Part shown: positions 10,406-18,548 of the stretch, piece after piece
Layout of the letters: every line of letters begins with the position of its first letter
Numbering within the stretch: the stretch's first letter is position 1
NCBI GenBank assembly: GCA_018398765.1
Contig: JAHBMJ010002343.1
Span: 1-19,890, forward strand
Direction: 5' to 3'
DNA length: 19,890 nt
Source: Chromera velia
Lineage: Eukaryota > Sar > Chromeraceae
Notes under the pieces: generated by a model
What the model was told of the DNA's origin: nothing
What the model saw: only the letters and a program-made list of their open reading frames with translations
The model's database searches: none
Made by a program: the position numbers and the translations under genes

Positions 10406-13400
10406 AAGAAAGAGAAAGAAAGAAAGAGAGGAATGAAAGAAAAGGGGAAACCCATCGTCTCATTCATCGAAGAGCGCTCACAGGCAGGCAGGCAGGCAGA
10501 TATCAATTTCTTCCCATCCAGAGACGGAGAGAGTGAGAGAGGAAGAGAGACCTTTATTTCTGAGTGACTCCCCCGTTCCACCCACCCAACAGGACTCACT
10601 CACTCACTCGCTGGCTCACTAATCGATTGGCTGACCGACCGACCGACCCTTCCGATGGCCCCGAACGCCTCGCCCTCCTGAATACACATGACCTCACTGT
10701 CCAGAGGGTACCTGTCCTGCACCTCCCTCTTCTGCCACCGAGACCCCAGAGGAGGGGGGGCCGTCTCCTCAAACACATCCACCAGAGGCAACAGCTGGAA
10801 CTTACTCTCCTTCGAGAAGCGATAGTGCCTGCAGGCATTCGTTTGCATTCAAATGCAAGGATCGAGGCCACATCCATCCGTCAATGAATGAATGAAGCAG
10901 ATGTATCTAGGAGGGATCCATCCGGTCCTCCTTCCTTCATTACAGTCTTCAATTTGAACAAACAAGCAGCACACAAAGAAGAAACAAAGAACCTGCGTGC
11001 ACCCGAAAGCCGACAGCTGGTGTTCTCCTCCTTTCTGGGAGAAGTAGGAGGGAGCAGGGCAGTGGAGGCTGAAAGACAGACAGACAGAGAAGGCACGCAA
11101 ACAACAGGTAACCCCAGGCTTCTCAGACAGAGAGAGATGCAGGAGGGACCATTGACGGCCAGAATCAGCACTCGCCTCCCTCCCTCCCTGCCTCCCTCCA
11201 TCTCTGCCTAATGCATCCCTTTCTCCTTCCTTCCTTCCTTCCTTCCCTCACTGACCGACCAACCTGCCCCCATCCTCGTCCTTCCAGATTTCGTCCACGG
11301 GCAACACCTCACAGACAACAGACGCCGGTGTGACCTCGTCTTCGTCCTCGTTGTCCTTCTGCCGACCCTTCGCAGAGAGACCCAAAGTCTTCACGACGTC
11401 TATCTGCTCGGAGCCTTCCGCTTCCTCTACCTCGTCCGCCAACTCGACACCGACCTGCAGGCGTGTGTGCGCACCAACGTCAGATCTATTTGTTTCCCCT
11501 TCTTTTCTCTTCCCTTCCCTTCCCTTCCTTTCGATGACTTCCTGCAGTGGACCTCTTCCTGCCCTCTTCTCTTTTCTTCTCTTCTCTTCTCTTCTCACTC
11601 ATGGATGCGAAGGCATACACACCCACACGCACAGAGGGACATGAGTGTTCGTTCGTACCAAGATGATCCGAAGATAACGTTTGTTTAAGAACCAAACTAA
11701 TCAACGTTTCTGCTTTCCTCTCCTTCCTTCCTTGCTCGCTGCTTGATCTGATGATCTGCCCGACCGACTTACTTCTCGAAGCTTCTCCTTGACCCTCTTG
11801 GGGTCCCTCAGGTGAAGGTTCATCGGCCCCCTCAGGTTCTCTCCCTCGGACAGAAGGTCCTTCCGCACAATCACGTCGTGGTACCCGGGGATGATCAGAC
11901 GGACCTGCATGTGGAAGCAGCAGCAGCAGAGGGAGGCACAGAGAGAGAGAACACCACATAAGCCAGGCAGGCATCCACCACAGAGACAGAAGGAAGGAAG
12001 GAAGGAAGGAAGGACGGTGTCGTACAGCTTCAAAGAACTGTATGTGAGACGGATTCATTCAAAGCAGGTTTCTCCATCCCCCCGCGCTTTCCCCCATCAC
12101 ACGCTCCGATCCCATGCACCTTGTCTCTCTCTCGTCCGGTCCACGCTCTCGGGGGACCAGAAAAAACAAATCAGATCAGAGTTCACCAAGAGAGAAAAGA
12201 AAAAAAACAAATCAGAGTTCACCTCCCACTTTGTTCTTTTTCCTCCTCTCTTCTGCTGGGAAAAATCAGGCAGACCTTACAGGTACAAAAGGTACGTACA
12301 GACGCTGTCTGAGTCACTCACTGACTGACTGCTTGACTGACTGACTGACCAAAGCGGCGATGTGGACGAACGGGTACTCGATCTGCACTGTATAGGCCGA
12401 GAGGAGCTGTACGAGTCTGTCCCTCGTCACGGGGGGGGGCCTAATGTTCAGGATCAGAGAGAGGTCCCGTGCCTCAAAGTTGAACACCTTCACGCCACTG
12501 CCCAACTCACTCTGCAGCACATGTACAGGCAGAAACACAAGACGACGACGACGTCCACGAAAGAAAGAGAGAATGCGAGAGAGGGACAGGCAGGAGGAGG
12601 GTGGGGACAAACTCAAATAAATTCAAAAGAAAATCCTTCCTTCCTTCCTTCTTTTAACCATGCACCCAAACACCTCACCTCGACTCGCTCAGGAGGGAAA
12701 ACCCAAGCAAGCAAGCAAGCAATCAAGGGCCTCTCTCGCTCTGGCCGAGGAAGGGCGAACGAAGAACCACAAGGGGTCGGTCAGAAAGAAGAACGACACC
12801 AAAGGAGACAGAGAGAACCCAAGCCGGAAGGAAGAGTAGATGCAAAAAGCAATTCCGCCGAGGTCCAAACGCCATAGAAATAATTAAGCGAAAATAGTGT
12901 TCGCTGAAGAAAAACAACGCCACCAGAAAGGCAGACAGGTACACCCAAGACTCCCATCACTTCAAACCAACTGAAAAGAAAGAACACAATGCAGCAGAAG
13001 GCAAAACAACAGAGGACGAACACCCCCACCGACCGTCAACGGAAAGACATGCAGAGTAGGGAACCCCGGCCAGGGCACTTCACATCCCTCCAGAGGTCTG
13101 TTAGGGAACACTTCCACTCCAGGGGGGAACGCTGGGTGGGTGTAGATGGTCGCGGAGACTTTGCACTTTCTGATGGAAGGGAACTTCGTCAGGAGCGTCG
13201 ACGAGACGTGCTGTAAGAAGATGGATGGAACAACACAAAGAACGCATTACTGTCTACTCATGCATACGAACATGTTCTTCCACACACAAACCCTTGCATT
13301 GATCAGATCGCATATGTGATTTCTCGTTCCCTTCGAATAGGGGGAGGGAGCCTCTGCGGCTCAAAAACAAAAAAAAAGAGAGGAACTCACCTCACTTCAC

Positions 13401-14666
13401 TTGTCTTCCTCGCTTCAACTTATTTCGAGGTGAGTTTTCTTTGCCTTTCCAGTCAGACAAGACACTACCGAATGACTTTAAACTGTCCCTTGGCTGCCGC
13501 ATTTGAACTCTTCCTGGTTACCCATTGACCTCTCATCAATGAATGACCCTTCCAAAAGACAGCCACGTGGGTGGGTACGTACCTGCGGAGGATTTCTGCG
13601 ATCGTACCGGAAGATGAGTTTGACGCCCCTCCCGTTTCTCTTCTTCTCCTCCTCAGATAACTGGAATGAGCCGACTGCCTGCGAGACCACCCTCTTCATC
13701 TCCCTCAACAACTTCCTCTCGTCAATGAAGGGAATCAGAGCAGCCCCCCCCCAGGGAACCTTCACACCGTCCATGTCGATCTCAAACTCTCGCGGGTAGA
13801 AGGAGGCAATGGGAGAACGGGGGTCTTCCATCAGGGGACGGTAGACCTGCAAGTAAGTGAGGTGAGTGAGGTAGAGGGAGGGAGGCACAGGCAGGCATGT
13901 GTATGTAGAAAATGTAGTGTGCATACATGTTGTTGTGCATTATCTCTTCGCGTGAGAGTTGATGGCTATCAGCCTGACTGATTCATCGATTCAGTCAGAG
14001 AGTGACAAGACAAAGGCGCTGAAGGGACGGATGCTTCATTGATCGATCTTTCCCTGCATGCATGCATGCAATCCTCCTGTACACCAAATTCCTTTCACAT
14101 CGTCCGGCAGGCTGCTCCCATGCAGGCAGGCAGCAGGCTGACCGACCTTGGGAAGGAGCCCACTGTTCGTAGAGGGCATGACGGACATGAGCTGCTCAAA
14201 AGGAAAGAAAGGCTCCCCCACGTCAAAGTCGATCCGCAGAGTGCCATCACGAAGAGGCGCGTACTCTGCCAGACACCGCACGTAGGGGGGGTAGTGGTAG
14301 GGGTAGTACCAGGACCAGCTGGGGGGCCCCCGGTAATAGTAGAAGAGGACCTGCAGGAATCCATCAGGGGGGGGAGTTTCTTTCCACTTGTTCGTTCATT
14401 TGTTTCATACGGATCAATACTTTCGTTTTCTTCGTTGGAAGAGGGGCAGTGGAGGGAGGGCTTGATAACGAGAGAGAACCTGGAGGTCACATCAATCAAC
14501 AAAAATATATTGGAGAGATCAAGACAGGGCAGGTCTAATCAGTTCTTTTGCTCAGTTGACGACAGGCAGACATACTCAAGACACAAAGAACGAAGAGAGA
14601 AAATCAAATTTCAGGTGACACACAGACACAGACACACACACACACACACACACGCACACACACACG

Positions 14667-14736
<70 letters not shown>

Positions 14737-17146
14737 CGCAGCGACACAGACACATTCACAAAAAAAAGAAACCAAACAAATCGCCATGCACCCACTCACC
14801 CACCCCAACCAACCACCAGAAGACCAGTTCAACCAACCCATTGAAGTCCCTGCAGGTACGTGTGCACGAGCTGGTCCCTGTCCCTCTTCCCCTCGTCAGT
14901 TGTTGTGTCGAACCCCAACTTGCGTTTGTAGAACCTGCTTGGGGGGGTGAAAGAAATAAAGTGAAAGTAAAGAACGGCAACATGAATGAGGGACACTGCA
15001 TGGGCAAGAGAGGTGGGGGGGGGGAGCGAAGAGAGTGTTGCACAGACTTGCGAATTGACTGCACCGAAAACAAGAAAGAACACCATCCTTCCTTTGTTGA
15101 CATCTTCTCTCGATTGCTGTTTCTCACTGAACGGTGTGTTGACAAGAGACTGCTAGAAGGAAGCAAAGAGACTCCTTCCTGCGTCGATGAGTACTGACAG
15201 ATGGAAAGAAAGAAAGCTAGCCTGACTGACTGACTGACTGACTTCATCACAGCGTCGTCAATGTTCATCGGCCGGTTCCACTCAGGTCCCTGTGGGTGCG
15301 TCTGCTGGCCGTCGTCCTCCCTCCCACACTGCATCCATCATGCAGTGCAGCAGGCAGGCAGGCAGGCAGGCAGATGAAGAAATGTATAGAGAGAAAAAAA
15401 GAGAGAGAAAGCATGCGGAGTGTCCAAGTGATACCGTCAAGAGCCAGCCGGTGACTCATTCATCCATTCAGCCTGGTTGCGAGAGTCCTTTTTCCTCGTC
15501 GTGCACCTCCCATTGCTGTACTGCTTACTTTTTTGGTCTTCTCTTCATACTTTTAACCAACAAGGGAATGAGTCAACACAAGGGAGGGAGGGAGGGAGGG
15601 AGGGAGGGAGAGAGAAAGGAGCAAAGAGACCCACACACACTCACAGACACAAATCCTTTACATCCACACCCATCCACACGGCCGGACGATTCATTTCCTT
15701 TGCAGCTCTCTCTTTCTTGCTTTTGCCACCTTCGCTTCTCTTCCCTTCTCGTCGCCACTTCTCTGAACTGAATGAAGAGCTGGAACCTCACACAAACAGA
15801 CAGACTTAAACATACAGACATAAAGAAAGACCCATAGACTCAAAAAGAAAGCAAGCCCTCCCTCCCGACCGACCGACCGACTGACTGACCACTCGTCTCT
15901 TTCCTGCCATCCACTCCTCGTCTGCCACTTGGTCTGCTAGCATCTCCATCTCCACAGGCACCCATCTCTGGAAGAACAGAAGCAAATTTTCCCAAGCAAC
16001 CTCGCCGCAACTCCGGGAGAGCCACGGCTCCTTCGGCTCCTTCCACTCCTGCAGGCAAAATTCATCATCAAGAAATGATTGACATATTCTTGCAAGAGTT
16101 GTTGCGATGCAATCGATCACCAATGATGCACGAGGTGGTGGTTACAGAAGAAAATGTCTTTTGTTTTCCTCACTCACTCGGGCTTTCTTTTTTTTTTTCC
16201 CTTCGAATCAATCGCGTCCCTGCACAGACTGGCGCGACTCTAAACAGCAATGTCAAAATCACACGCAGAATCTGCCTACTGCCTTTCGTTCTTTCACCCT
16301 GTCTGCCTATTCCTCTTCTCTGCTTCTCCCTTCCTTCCCCCCATCTTACAGGGGAGATCTGTTTATCCGCACTCTCTTTCTCTTTCCCAGACGAACAATT
16401 CGAACCCCCTCCCTGCCTCCCCCCCCCCCCNCCCCCCCCCCCTCACATGGAGATGTTCCCTGTAGGCGTTCATCAGTTGAGTCAGGCCGCCCTCTCCGAT
16501 CTCCGCACTCGCAAGGTGGGGGAGGAAATCGTTCCCCACCTGCAGTCAGTGTAGTAGAAGGAGGAGGAAACAAACAAACAAACAAATACGTACACACGCG
16601 AGAAGTGAAAACTGTCAGTGCAACAAAGACCGCAGCACGAGAGAGAATGCAAAAAAGAGAGAGAGAGAGAGAGAGAGAGGAAGATCAGAACGAAGAGGAG
16701 AGTCGAAACTCCTTTCATCCCGAAGAGCACAGTCATGCAAAACAAAAAAAGACAAAGCAACAGATCGAAAGAGAAGAGTCAACACCAAATCAGTCAACAA
16801 AATCGCATGAACCAGAACAAGCAACCAGGAATTCCTCCCTCCCTTCAGATGCTACGTATTGCGCGCGAACGTCCGAGTAGGGACACCGAGAAAAACAGCA
16901 TAGCACGTATCACGCACGCCCTCTGGGAATCTGACAGAAAGACAGACAGAGAGACCAACCAACCAACCAACAAACCGACCAACCAGATAGCAGAAGATGA
17001 TGAAATCGTCCACGACCCTCTCTTTATCATAGTGGAAGGGCAGGGTGGCCTCCAGTTCCGCCGAGGGGCGCATCTCCAGATCCAAATATTCCCTCACAAG
17101 GCTGATGTGCAATAACTGGAAGATGTCTCGCTTCGTCATCACCTGA

Positions 17147-17177
<31 letters not shown>

Positions 17178-17728
17178 CAGGCATCGATCAGATTCAATCT
17201 ATCAAGGAAGGCACGCTCTCTTTTGCAGAACAGACTGGCACCTCGGTTGTTCTCTTCTTCTCCACACAATAGAAGGAAAGTAACACACACGAAGCCGAAC
17301 AGCTCCAGGAATTGCTGTTCCACGATTTGCAGAAAGACAAAAACAGAGACTGCTGGGACTCGTACAGATGCACAGGCACACACGCGGGCTCATGCAAACT
17401 CCCACAAAAACAAGGGGAAGAAGAAAGCGGAAGCTGGCAGATACCCCTCTGCGTGTCTGTCTGCCTCTCTGACTGACTCTGTCTTGTGTGTCTTTTGATT
17501 TTTTGGTGCCGAACACGATTTCCTCTCTCAGCAGAGCGAAGTGCGGTTCATGGGAGGCCAAGGAGAGCATGATCAGATCGGCATCCAGGCCGTAGAGACA
17601 GTGCCGGGTGTTCGGGTCGTACCCCGCCTGGGCCTTCGCCTTCCTGATGTAGTCCATAATCTTGTGCTCGCCCTCACCTGCATGCATTTATGCAAATCAT
17701 CAAATCAGAAGGGCTGAAAAAATACATA

Positions 17729-17769
<41 letters not shown>

Positions 17770-18339
17770 GAAGAAGAAGGAGGAGGGAGCGGTCCTCTCC
17801 CCAGACGAAACAGCCCATGACAGACATGAGCAGCTTGACATCTCGACCCTTCCTGACCCTGCCCCAAAAGAAAAAAAAGAAGACACACACAAGAAGCAAG
17901 CACATCAACAGCCGACCCAACCAACGAACGAACCAGGCACATCGGGTCCCGAGAGGATCACTTCCACGTCTCTCCACAGAGGGTCCTCTGTCATTTTTTT
18001 GTACACAAAGAACTTGAGATGTTCGCACAGTCTGGACATGAACTCCGTCCCCGGGGTGATGCAGTTGGAGTCAAACTTCATCGAGTTCCCCCCCGACGAC
18101 GGCTTCTTCACCCCCTGTGCTGCCATCTCCTGCTCCTTCAATCTGGCCTCCCGGGCGTCGTTGGCTGCTCTGAACCTTCTCGATCTCTGCTGGTTCATCT
18201 TCGCTCTCGGGGCAACGCCGTCCACAGCCATGTACAGGAGCTTGTGGGGCTTGATGATGTGGAACAACTGGTTGATGTATCTGCATTCATTCGTATGTAT
18301 GTATGTCTGTATGCATGTATGTATGTATACATATATGTA

Positions 18340-18385
<46 letters not shown>

Positions 18386-18516
18386 CATGTACAGGAGCTT
18401 GTGGGACTTGATGATGTGGAACAACTGGTTGATGTATCTGCATTCATTCGTATGGGTGTGTGCGTATGTATGCATGTATGCATGTATGTATCTATGTATA
18501 CATTTATGTATGTATA

Positions 18517-18548
<32 letters not shown>

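Noticed and set aside
8738-10567. 609-codon plus-strand open frame rich in Lys, Glu and Arg
   Set aside because: It exists only because (GAAA)n repeats lack stops. It runs across XRN1 exons 16 and 17 on the other strand and has no conserved domain.
9572-10599. Minus-strand frames of 224-339 codons made of Phe, Leu and Ser
   Set aside because: The complement of the same repeat. They look like membrane proteins only because TTTC repeats encode F, L and S. They lie inside intron 15.
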